A stretch of 64,000 nt of DNA from Rhizophagus clarus (lineage: Eukaryota; Glomeromycota; Glomeromycetes; Glomerales; Glomeraceae), in assembly GCA_015698045.1 (NCBI GenBank), contig BLAL01000048.1:62001-126000 (forward strand), written 5' to 3'. Made by a program: the position numbers and the translations under genes. This document shows positions 11,656 to 21,569 of the stretch, in pieces. Positions within the stretch are counted from its first letter, which is position 1. Every line of letters starts with the position of its first letter. The notes beneath the pieces were generated by a model. It saw nothing but the letters and a program-made list of their open reading frames with translations, did not search any database and was not told the origin of the DNA.

Positions 11656-12525
11656 TCATTATTATTATTTACGTGGCGCAGTATCATGAAATTTTGGCAT
11701 TTCACGACGCCCGTCAAAAAGTCATTAGTTACTGAGAATAGATAGAATTATTTTGGGTATCCTATTTTAACAATAAAATAACTGGTAGTATAGGTAAGAT
11801 TATATAACTCATTAAAATAATTCTTCATATTTTAGGAAACAATGAATTTGGGAAAGGAAATGACATTGTACATATTTAATAAAGAATCATGTAGTATTAT
11901 CTTTTATAAATATAATCTGTCATTATTTAATTGTGTAATTTTTTAGTACGATTTGTAAATTTCTTCGTGTTATATACTGTATGTAGATTGTGGATTAACC
12001 GAAAATTTTTATTATATTACTTCGTTAGCTGCCTGAGAAAAAGAAAAACGAGAAGTGACGATTATTGAGTTCGATTATATACAACATTAATAATGACTTT
12101 ATTTGAAAGTAACGAATGTACAATACGACTCATTGAAAATTAGCTTAATTGTATGTTAAATTGATATTTGAGTAATTGAGAGAGAAAATAAATTTTTGAG
12201 AATTGACGAAAAGAAATTTTAACTTTTGTAAAATGAGCAACGTTACGATCTCACATTGTTAGTGGCGTAGAATGCGAACAATTTTTACTATCACACATAC
12301 CGATGTATAAAATTTTTGAACGTGAATTATCCACATAAAATAGAATTTTATATTGTTATCGTGACTGGAGAAACTGGTGAAATTGGGAATTCACTGTTTC
12401 GGGTTCCATTATTGAAGGATTGAAAATGAGATTAACAGTTAATTATTAGGAGATCGCGTTAAATATGTATGAAAAAAAAAATTGAAGGAAATTCTATTTT
12501 ACAATTTTTTGATGATATTTTGTTT
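11656..12525. other. Intergenic 3' of the F-box gene
   Basis: No gene seen. There is an AATAAA-like signal near 11878. Confidence 0.45.
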
Positions 12526-12533
12526 ATCTCGGC

Positions 12534-12884
12534 TAAAGATGGTCTGTCGTTCTTTCGATCCTGGACGGTCCTGCCCGGTCTTTGGAAAAGTTATAAGGAA
12601 TGTACCCTTGAATTTTGAGACGCAGCAAGTATTGCTAAAGATCAATACGAAATGTCTTTTTTTTTAAAACCAGCTGAGGCGAAATTGGAAAAAGACAGAA
12701 AAAAGCAAAAAAATACCGGTTTTGGTAAAATATAAACCTGTCTAGTTCTAAATTGGACGATTAGATTGAAACAAAAATTTACCACTTTTCGGTCTTTAAT
12801 CAGTACAAAAAAATTTGGAGCGCAGCCTTATTACTAGACCGATCAGGACCAATCAAAGACCGCTGGACCGACTGACCATCTCTA
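12534..12884. mobile_element. hAT-type MITE, 351 bp, with perfect 8-bp target duplication
   Basis: The ends are TAAAGATGGTC and, inverted, TAGAGATGGTC. They are followed inside by related GGTC-rich stretches (GGACGGTCC, GGTCCTGATCGGTC). The element is bracketed by exact direct repeats ATCTCGGC at 12526-12533 and 12885-12892. An 8-bp duplication and TARAG termini fit hAT. There is no transposase, so it was mobilised in trans. The small open frame across 12482-12667 is incidental. Confidence 0.85.
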
Positions 12885-12892
12885 ATCTCGGC

Positions 12893-13337
12893 AGGCGAAA
12901 TTAATTCTCTCAAGATTTAAAATTAAATAATTGGTTGTCACAATACTTCCTATTTTTTAGTAGAAACAAAAGTTTTCAAGTTTTTATATCTCATTATAAG
13001 ATCTCGGCTGACGACACACACGGCATATAAAATGACTGATTGATCACGTGATAATAATTACCTCCGAAAAATGTTGTTTCAACAAAAGATTTTTTTTTAA
13101 TATGCAAACTCTTTCATATACTTAAATGAACCATTTTTAAATACATAAATTATTCTTATACAAGTACGTCATATGCATTTATGTATAACTATCTGTAAAA
13201 AAATATATACATGTAAGGACTCATTTTCTCTTTTTTTTTTTTTCTCATTGCTAAACGACTCCCTCATTCTTTTCTAACCTTCTAACCTCTAATGTCTAAT
13301 TCCTAATCCCATCAACCTTTTACTTACCCAACCTGCT
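12893..13337. other. Intergenic between two MITEs
   Basis: No gene seen. Contains a GATCACGTGAT-like palindrome near 13043 and T-rich runs. Confidence 0.45.
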
Positions 13338-13345
13338 GATCCATC

Positions 13346-13868
13346 TAGTGTTTCGATGTGTATAAAAAACGTTATTCGGATAAATTAAAAAAATTATCCA
13401 GTTTCTAACCGAATAAAAACAGAACTCTGGATAGGATACGTATATTAAATATAATTTTTTTTTTTTTTAATAAATGAAGTTCAATTAAATTAATGAAATT
13501 TTTTTTTTTTATCATAATTAAATTACGTAAAATAAAGTTAATTTCGGCCAGTAGCAGGCATTATATGTTTTGCTTGAATTATTTTAACAGTTTCAATATT
13601 TTGGAAATTTGAGAATGAAATTTTTTTTTTTTTTTTTTGACAATTGTACATAATAAATACATTATAATATAAAAATCATGAAATGATAATAAGAATCATA
13701 AAAAAGAAGAAAAAATTGTCAAAATTGCTGCGCTACAAACACGTGAAATAAAATTTTTATCCGAGTTTCGGGTCAACCCGGATATTTTTTAACCGGATTT
13801 GGATAAACCGGGAAAAAAAAGAATTATCCGAGTTCATCCGGTTAGTCCGGTTACGGGTCGAAATATTA
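13346..13868. mobile_element. hAT-type MITE, 523 bp, with 7/8 target duplication
   Basis: TAGTGTTTCGA at the left end pairs with the inverted right end TAATATTTCGA. Flanks are GATCCATC (13338-13345) and GATCCTTC (13869-13876), one mismatch in eight. Both subterminal regions contain repeated ATCCG/CCGGTT/CCGGAT motifs in opposite orientation, as in hAT subterminal transposase-binding sites. No coding capacity. Confidence 0.75.
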
Positions 13869-13876
13869 GATCCTTC

Positions 13877-15250
13877 CACCAGGGTCTCCACTATACCATT
13901 GTGATATTTCTTCGCATAGCAGACAAAAGGGGAGTAAGATAACGTTAATTGTCAGAAATAAGATAATGATTTTCATATTAAATAATTTTAATGGTATGTA
14001 ATGCTTACGTAATGAGATGATATGGTTGGTTGCCATAATATCATTTTATCAAATAATGAAAAATCAAACCGATAGCAATGTGATGTGTAGGCGGATTTGC
14101 ACATAAACGATACCGCTGTTTACATCATATTAACCATGGTATGATCGAGCGCGACCATTTTTTAAACGACGATAAGTAATAATATAATCATCGTTACATT
14201 AAGTCTAGCTTTTATAAGCCTTATCGGACATAATATATGGTTCAAATATTTACAGTAAATCAATGTAAAGCTAATATTAAAAAAAAAAAAGACCACAGAA
14301 TAATAGAGTACTATATTTTACAAAGAAAAAATCGGCTTAAATTATCAAATATTTTTTAATAAATACTACGAAGTTATTATTTTCTACTGTTTTTAAGAAA
14401 GAATATAATGTGATTCATGGCTGTAATTATAACTTTACAACTACCTCCAGTCGGTTACTAATCACGTGATCACGCACGAACAGATGGATCAGATGCTTAA
14501 AAGCAATCTGAGAAGTCCAAGGTAAGATTAGTCAGGAAATTTAACATGTATTTATACAATCTCTGCCGAAAAAAATACGCGCTTAAAAAGGTGTATATTG
14601 TTTTTTTTTTTTGGCGAATTTGTTATTTTTCTTCATTCATTCTCTCCTACAATCTCTTAAAATTTCTGAATCCTGGAACCTCAGTTCTTGGAAACGTTTA
14701 TCCTCGGCTTTTATGTACCGTAATATCTAAGAAGGATTTGAGAAGAGCCTTATTAATATCACGATTTACTGTAAATTATAAGTAATAGGAACTAAGTTGA
14801 GTACAAATGTTATTTATCCCTACATTTTTATCTGATGGAGAGTTCCCTCCATATCGGAATCAAATTATCAACAGGACCATCATACGGCAATATTAAAACA
14901 ATTGATTTTTATTATAGTTTTGGAGGAGACAATACATGACTTACATGGTGGGCGTTCCTATTTCAAAGGAAAGTCCGTCACGACGTTTATTAAATTTAAA
15001 TTTGTTTTTTTTTAAATAAATTCTTTTTTTTTTTTTTAATAATAAAATTTTACCATTTTTTTTAAAACAAAAACCAGCGATCGAGACGCCATAAGACGTC
15101 AACCACCCCCCGACCCGACGCGTACATCAAATTGGAAGTTAATAATATAGACTACGGTTGTCCATCATATAAACTTATACTTAATTCACCATTTAAAAAT
15201 AGCTTATATCCATCTAAGAATAACGTTAATTTTAACTGTTGAATTATTTT
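13877..15250. other. Intergenic, no supported gene
   Basis: A 79-codon frame at 14546-14785 has no motif I recognise. An overlapping palindrome TCACGTGATCACG lies near 14462. T runs are seen near 15000-15070. Confidence 0.45.
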
Positions 15251-15413
15251 TGATTAGTTATTGATTACGTCTTTGTTCCTGAAGGTTGGTACCATGATGA
15301 TGATGATGAAGCCACAGTGCTCTCATCTTCATCTTCATCATCGTCTGTATCGGAATTTTATATTTTTGAAAGTTGTGATGATAGCGGTAATGACAACATA
15401 AATCATGGATTTC
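15251..15413 (+). other. Possible orphan exon, acidic/Ser-rich
   Basis: Between a TTAG acceptor at about 15250 and a CAG|GTAAAT donor at 15413/15414 the plus strand is open. It reads YVFVPEGWYHDDDDEATV, then a run of eight serines, SVSEFYIFESCDDSGND and NINHGFQ. Composition is protein-like, but no partner exon was found on either side. It replaces the place where the MACPF-like exon should follow the GTPase gene on the other strand, so it may mark foreign sequence joined at a rearrangement. Confidence 0.3.
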
Positions 15414-15467
15414 AGGTAAATTATTAGTACAAATTTTTAATCAATATAATTAAATAAATTAAATTTA

Positions 15468-16820
15468 CTAACCTGAAAGGGCTTCCTCATGGATATTTAT
15501 GTGTTGTAATGCTTTTTCCTGACATACTTTCTCTAAGTAACTTAACAATATAATTCTTGATCTCTCTCTTGTTTTTTTGTTAATTCTAATATTGGCCTCT
15601 TTGTCGTCGTCGTCATCGTCATCATCATCATAATCAGAAATATTTATCGGAGGATTATCTACATAAATCATTCCTTTACATGATTCGACTATTCTAGCAT
15701 TTATTTCACTTTCCCTACACAGTTTATCTTTATCTTTTTTGCATTCGTCTCTATTTTTAAAGTTACAAAATTTAGTTCTTACAATAGTAATATATTCAAA
15801 AATGTTGCTTTCAAATAATCCTAGCCGACCTACTTCATCTGTGAAATTTTTTCCAACCACAAGTAAAATTTGATTTATTCCTTCTGGTACTGAAGAGATA
15901 CCTTCTTTTATTCTACTTAAAATTTTATTTTTGGATAGTCTAGTATGATCAAATCCAGTTGTATCAATCACACGATATTTTACTCCTTTCCATTCAAAAT
16001 TAATTTTCTGAAAAGTTTCAGTCTTACTAACTCCATTCCCACTTTCTTCGAAATTTTCGTCCCCAGCTAGTACATTAGCCAATGTGGATTTACCGCTACC
16101 AGTACAACCAATTATTAATATATTCTTAAATATTTCTTTTTTACTAATAACTTTATCACTAAACTTAGGTGGTGTAATAATTTCTTTAATATTAGGACAA
16201 TTGCTTACGTCAAGACTAGTTAAATTACTATTAGAACAATCAAGATATTCTAATTTAGAACAGTTACTAATATCTAAATTAATTAGTTTTTTATTATTAG
16301 AACAATTGAGTTTAACAATATCAGGACATTGATTAAGACTTAATTTTTTAATTGACGTATTTGAACAATTGAGCTCAATAAGATTATTGACGTCTAATTC
16401 AGTCAATTCATTTAACTCATTATGAGAGATATCAAGCTTGGTCAGTTTTGGACATCCACTCACGAATAAACTTTTAAGTTTGATAAGCTCAGACAAGCCA
16501 AACTCGGTAAGTTGAGTACAATTAACTATTTCCAAATTAGTTAACCTTGAACATTTACTCACAACTAATCTCTCAAGTTTGATAAGCCCAGACAGTTTAA
16601 TTTCAGTAACTTGAGAACAATTGATTATTTTCAGTTGGGTTAACTTAAGCCTTTCTAAATTAATACTTTTTGATTTAAAATTTTCTATTTCTAAAGAACC
16701 ATGAAGGTTTGATTTCCAGCCTATTTTATTACGAATATTCTCCTTTCTTATATCTATTTTTTCTTCACTCTCCTTAGTGTAATTTTTATCAAAATAACTT
16801 TGAGGATTTTTTCTAAGCAT
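15468..16820 (-). CDS. Leucine-repeat + AIG1-type GTPase protein, 3'-truncated copy
   Basis: This 450-residue protein opens with a short lineage motif (NPQSYFDKNYTKESEEKIDI). Residues about 55-212 carry Cys/Asn-type leucine repeats (LEYLDCSNSNLTSLDVSNC). An AIG1/GIMAP-like GTPase follows: P-loop GCTGSGKST at 238-246, DTTGF at 286-290 and TK at 349-350. The segment ILLVVGKNFTDEV also matches AIG1 proteins. Nine aspartates lie at 398-406. It is a close paralogue of the 5' part of 21570-25498. The reading frame stops only because the old splice donor TCAG|GTTAG is read through, and the MACPF-like exon found after it in the paralogue is missing. It may be a truncated gene or a GTPase-only product. 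It lies head to head with the pseudogene at 17650. Confidence 0.8.
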   Translation of the reverse strand: MLRKNPQSYFDKNYTKESEEKIDIRKENIRNKIGWKSNLHGSLEIENFKSKSINLERLKLTQLKIINCSQVTEIKLSGLIKLERLVVSKCSRLTNLEIVNCTQLTEFGLSELIKLKSLFVSGCPKLTKLDISHNELNELTELDVNNLIELNCSNTSIKKLSLNQCPDIVKLNCSNNKKLINLDISNCSKLEYLDCSNSNLTSLDVSNCPNIKEIITPPKFSDKVISKKEIFKNILIIGCTGSGKSTLANVLAGDENFEESGNGVSKTETFQKINFEWKGVKYRVIDTTGFDHTRLSKNKILSRIKEGISSVPEGINQILLVVGKNFTDEVGRLGLFESNIFEYITIVRTKFCNFKNRDECKKDKDKLCRESEINARIVESCKGMIYVDNPPINISDYDDDDDDDDDKEANIRINKKTRERSRIILLSYLEKVCQEKALQHINIHEEALSG

Positions 16821-16889
16821 ATTTATTTGGAGAACATGTATTTATTAAAAATGTGCTATTCTTTATGTATATAGTCACGAAACAAAATA

Positions 16890-17075
16890 AACTTTATTTA
16901 AAAAATTCCGATTATTTATGTTTGAAACCAAACTGACACATGACCTGGTACATGGCGCATTCGATGATTGTCTAATGAAAGATCTTTCCTTTTTTATTAA
17001 AATGCAACTCACAGATCTGTGCATGTTCGGCGTAGAAATGTAACGTTATTTCATTTTACGTGATTTATTAGGTAT
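16890..17075. promoter_or_regulatory. Duplicated promoter block of the GTPase gene
   Basis: This block, just upstream of the GTPase start, is nearly the same as 25510-25673 upstream of the paralogue. Shared runs include ATTCCGATTATTTATGTTTG, GACCTGGTACATGGCGCATT, GAAAGATCTTTCCTTTTTTA and GTTCGGCGTAGAAATGTAAC. The non-coding conservation comes from segmental duplication; whether it is also under constraint is not known. Confidence 0.65.
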
Positions 17076-17308
17076 AAATAATTTAGAGTCATTCATCAAT
17101 AACGTTAGAACAATTATAAATTACAGTTTTAGGAATTAAATATATTATCAAAAAAAAAAAAATATTATTATTATTATTTTTTATTATGAATTCATTATTT
17201 TTTAATAATAAATAATAATAATAATAAAAAGTGTTGCAAAAATCAACAAATTGAAAGTTTTTTTTTTTTTTTATTTTATTTTTATTTATTTTTTTATGAA
17301 AAAAGGGG

Positions 17309-17310
<2 letters not shown>

Positions 17311-17342
<32 letters not shown>
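17311..17342. repeat. A32 homopolymer
   Basis: Thirty-two consecutive A follow GGGGGC, next to other T/A and AAT microsatellite runs in the shared promoter. Read on the minus strand it produces a poly-Phe frame that is not a gene. Its length may be affected by sequencing. Confidence 0.9.
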
Positions 17343-17345
<3 letters not shown>

Positions 17346-17649
17346 TGGAATAGTCATTAGTCATTACCTTTTTTGTCAATCTGTTTCTTTTTTTCGATGA
17401 AATGTTCCATCAGGCATCTTTCAATTCTTTCATATAATGCTGGTTGTCGATCATTCCACTTTTTTTAATACAATCTGAAAGTGATGATTAACATTGCACT
17501 ATGCACTAGCGTCTTGTCTCACGATTCTTATACGATATTGGTGTCAGTCACACAAAATGGTTATATAAATGTTTTATGTCGTCTTTAAGTCCTTTAAAAT
17601 TTCATAATTTTTTTTTTTTCCCATAATGTAACGTAGTTTTTTTTTATAG

Positions 17650-19750
17650 TTATCTAAGTAATAACCAAGATGTTATAGTATCGATTCAAATAGTTGACTC
17701 ATCATCACAACCAACACAATGATCAAATTAAAACGTAATGATAAATTATCGGATGTTTGTAAAACGCTAGAGAATTATAGTTCTATTGGAATTCATTATT
17801 GACTTCACGGAGAATTCCAAAGGAAAATGAGAAAAATGAAGAATATGTTGTACAGTTTCCAAAATATTACTGTACGTAAACATGAATTTTTATATAATGG
17901 TAAAAGTAAATGATATATGTAATTGTATATACAGTATATTTAATGAATTCAACTGATTGACATACTTTGAATAAATTATGTCGCTTGGATTATGGTTATA
18001 TTATGGTTTTTATGAAAATCAAGATAGCTGAAAATGGAATACAAGATGATTTGGTGGAAAAATCAAATTTATTTTTTAATGTTAATGTATTTTGGAAAAT
18101 TTGTCTGCTGAAAGATCACGAAATAAAAATTTTAATGATAAAATTGAATCATATTATTATTATACAAAACTTAAAAAAGCGTCAATAAAATTTAATAAAG
18201 AGAATTTAGAATTAATTGGTGAATTCACAATGATATTGACAATGCAATAAAATCCAAGAATTTAAGAAATTACTGAAAAATATGGAAGAGAAAATCAGAG
18301 TTTCATAGGTTTAGTCAAATGAGATTACTTGGTAGAAGACAACCTGTTGAAGTTTTTAATGAAAAAATTGTATTGAATCTTTAGAATAATTTTAAAATCG
18401 GGATTGTATAGAATTACAAGATTTTATTTACATAGAGAAATTTTCAAATATATTAGAAAATGATCCTTTATTCGGAAGTTGTAGATTTATATTATAAATA
18501 TATCTTAAATAAAAGCGGCGAATCAAAAATTGCAATAGTGGGCATACCAACAAATATTTCGGATATTCTCCTAAATAAAGAAGCTGAATGTAATATCTTT
18601 GCAACTGTTATTGATATAGAAGAAACAATAAATAATCTTTTTAATAATTGTCAAATCCTTCCTCCACCAGATGGGATACTACCACAAGATGGGATACCAA
18701 GTCTCATAATTTACTGTATTCAAAGGAACGACAAAAAAACGTGAATATAAATTAAGGATCGAAATAATGATCGTTGGTTATGATACAAATTTTGATTTCA
18801 CTCGTTCATATTTTTTGGAAGCTCTAAAACATAAAGTTAATGTACCAAGTAAATAAATATAAAATATGGATTTATTTATTCTGAATATATACCATAAATG
18901 GACCATTATGATTGTATTGGAGTTAGGGTTCTTAATCGAGTCAATCAAAGTCAATTAATCATGATCGACTAAACGTGATCGACAATATGTAAAAAAAAAA
19001 AAAATTTGTTTTATGATTATTACATCGTAGTCTTGTAATCAATAGGCCTGTTCAATTCTGATCGCCAGGATTTTTGATCGGGCTTTGAGTTGATATAGAT
19101 TGGCTGATAGAATTGAGTAATCCGATTTTTACGTTCTACAAAAAAGTAGAATTTTTTTGATCGCAATTTAAAAATAAGCAAAAACAAACGTGTTAATTGG
19201 TTATTGTCGGAAATATATTGCGATCAGTGATCAGCCAACACATGTTCGGATTGGTCAACGGATTTTGCGATCAAAAACCCGAACAATCAGAATTGATCGG
19301 TCAATTAATTGAAAATTTTGATCGACAATGATTAATTGGTCATTGGTGAATTCGTCGACAATCAAATTATTTCGATTATTAATCGATCATTATGTTTTGA
19401 GTCATTAAATTCCCTAATTGGAGTTCCCGTGTTGAGTAAATCAGATTCTTCAAATAAATCTCCTGTTATTGAACATCATTTTTATGAGCAAAAATAAAAT
19501 TGGAGCATGCATGCTTAAAGAAACATCATTACGTCAATTACCTGAATTTACTATTTATACACTTTATCGTTCCGCATTATGATAACTTTGTATCCTAAAG
19601 AGGAATATGGTCCAATTTTTCCAAAACAGAAAGCGGTCATATTAAAATTAAATACCTCGAGTATAGTAATAAAAATTGTTCAATTTGTAAGAACAAAAAA
19701 TTATTAGTAAAGAAATAGAATGTAAATTTTTTGTCCGTGCATTGGTGTAT
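17650..19750 (+). pseudogene. Stand-alone MACPF-like family member, decayed
   Basis: Successive pieces match the intact gene at 27403 in order, in changing frames. They are SNNQDVIVSIQIVDSSSQ (17655-), IKLKRNDKLSD after a one-base shift at about 17731, LCRLDYGYIMVFMKIKIAENG (about 17975), ILLNKEAECNIFATVID (about 18570), PQDGIPSLIIYCIQRND (about 18685), and the C-terminal YGPIFPKQK- and KNCSICKNKK-like pieces (19600-19700). The exact MACPF signature segment is deleted or unreadable. A 493-bp hAT MITE interrupts the C-terminal domain at 18924-19416. It is the duplicate partner of 27403 and diverges from the GTPase gene at 16820. Confidence 0.85.
18924..19416. mobile_element. hAT-type MITE inside the MACPF-like pseudogene, perfect 8-bp TSD
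   Basis: It starts TAGGGTTCTTAATCGAGTCAA; the inverted right end reads TAGGGAATTTAATGACTCAA. Exact direct repeats ATTGGAGT flank it (18916-18923 and 19417-19424). Removing the insert restores similarity to the intact paralogue around the HIGIPVLNKSD segment, which independently confirms the boundaries. Internal sequence is rich in GATCG/AATTGGTCA motifs and non-coding. Confidence 0.9.
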
Positions 19751-21569
19751 AATTATTATTATTTTTTTTTAACGTTAACTCTAAAAAAAAATTAATACAT
19801 ATACATTTTTTAGTGAAAGTTGAACATTTTTCGTGTTAAGAATAATAGGTGATCAAACCAATGTTTAACAGGATTTTTATTATTATTATTTTACTTTGTT
19901 TATTTTAAAAATTTTCTTTTTAAAACAAACTTTATTCGTAAAATAAATAAATAATGTTTATATTGAATTAATAATACAAAATAATGTTTTATGTCGAATT
20001 CATGATAGATAAATTAATTTTTACAAATAATTTCCACTGCGGGACGCATCTGAATGTGGCACAGTAATCACATGATAATTGGTGAGAATTTTTATTCGTT
20101 CTAAAAGTATATTTACCTTTATTTTGAAAGATTTTGAAGAAAAGTTTAATAACCAAGACTGATAATACATACATGTAAATTGGAGTTATTATTTTCATTA
20201 AAAACTGGAGACTGCTTAAACTTGTTGACCTTGAGACTTTATCAACATTTTACTTTCAGTCAGGTTTCCGCGTAAATATCAAAACTAAAACCGTGTTTGA
20301 TAATATTATAATAAGAGCAATACTATACGCAATGATTTTACAACACGTTAAATGTGTTTTTCGTCATATATTCAAAGCAAATATCCTGAAAGTGTCAAAA
20401 AATGGTTGATCTACATCTGAATTCATACGAGAACTCATTCTCCATGTCATCAATTTTCATATGACAATATTAAAATAATTGAATAACTTTTTTTTTTTAA
20501 CGAAAGTGCAATCTTGACGATCATTAAAATCTCTAAATGACAATGACTCTTCTGTATATAACACATAAAGCATGTTTAAATTGTGAAGAATGAAGAAATA
20601 GTCATGTCGCAGACTCCTTTATATCCTGAGGAAATTTTATACATTTTCGTTAATAATATACTAAAACATCAGGAAAAAAAGACTCGTACAATTAACATCT
20701 CTGTTCATAAAAGTCAAATACATTAACCGGATCTTTTTTTCATAGAAAACCTTGTCATTTTTTTTTTTATTAAAACATTGACGGCATTTTTCACAAGATT
20801 AATGGAGATTTGGGAAACGTTCATTACATACAGAACATACAGTAACTTATATTTAGCACGAAATTTTTGCAAAAACATTCGGTTAGATTTAGAAAGCTGT
20901 CGAGATTTGTAATTTTTGACGTTTGGTCAACGATTTCCATGTTCTCTTTTTTTTTTAACTTAATCAAGAAACACACGGCATCTTATTTCACGATGGGCCA
21001 CAGATTTTATTTTTAACAAGGAAACATGTCACATTTGTATTGTTATTAATAATCGAAGTTTTATTGAAAGCATAAAACTATTAATATTAATTAATAAAAA
21101 AATTATTTGGAAATTTTAAGTATTTTATTTATTCATTTTATCAGAAAAATGTATTTATAAAGCTGCAACAACAATGATTGATAATTAAATTGACATCAAC
21201 TTGCGTACTGCAAATTTTAATTGACAACTTTGGGTAAGAAATCGACAAGTGTCAAGCATATAACCACATGACGCATCGACTATATTAACGTGTCACTGAC
21301 CATTATTTATTTTACTGTTGTTATACCTTATCAAATTTTGATTGGTCATTATTCAGCGAATTAAAGTCTTCCGACGATCAGATTAATTGCAAACAATGAT
21401 GCTGATAGGAAGGTATAATTAATAAGTGAACTAAAACTAGTATTTATTTTTATTTAAATATAATAATAAAAAATATTGATGCATAATAAAAATAAAAATA
21501 ACATCGTTAAAACTGGCGAATTATCGCTGATTTTCAAAATAATTTAAATTAATCTATAAGTAGACATTT
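19751..21569. other. Intergenic; 3' flank shared with 31290-31620
   Basis: 20040-20430 matches 31290-31620 in order: GCACAG...ACATGAT, GCGTAAATA, CCGTGTTTGATAA, GTGTTTTTCGTCAT. This defines the right edge of the segmental duplication. An open stretch from ATG at about 20603 (MSQTPLYPEEILYIFVNNIL) is short and unrecognised. No gene is supported. Confidence 0.55.

Noticed and set aside
14930..15000. A DLHGGRSYFKGKS stretch resembling the GGRSFFKGK segment after the MACPF-like signature
   Set aside because: Only about ten residues match, the preceding YG motif is absent and stops flank it; chance is likely.
17089..17379. 96-codon minus frame with poly-Phe and poly-Lys/Asn
   Set aside because: It is a translation of the A32 run and AAT microsatellites in a promoter region.
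20603..20725. Open stretch MSQTPLYPEEILYIFVNN as a possible F-box start
   Set aside because: It lacks the LL-VNR-W pattern of the family and ends after about 40 codons.
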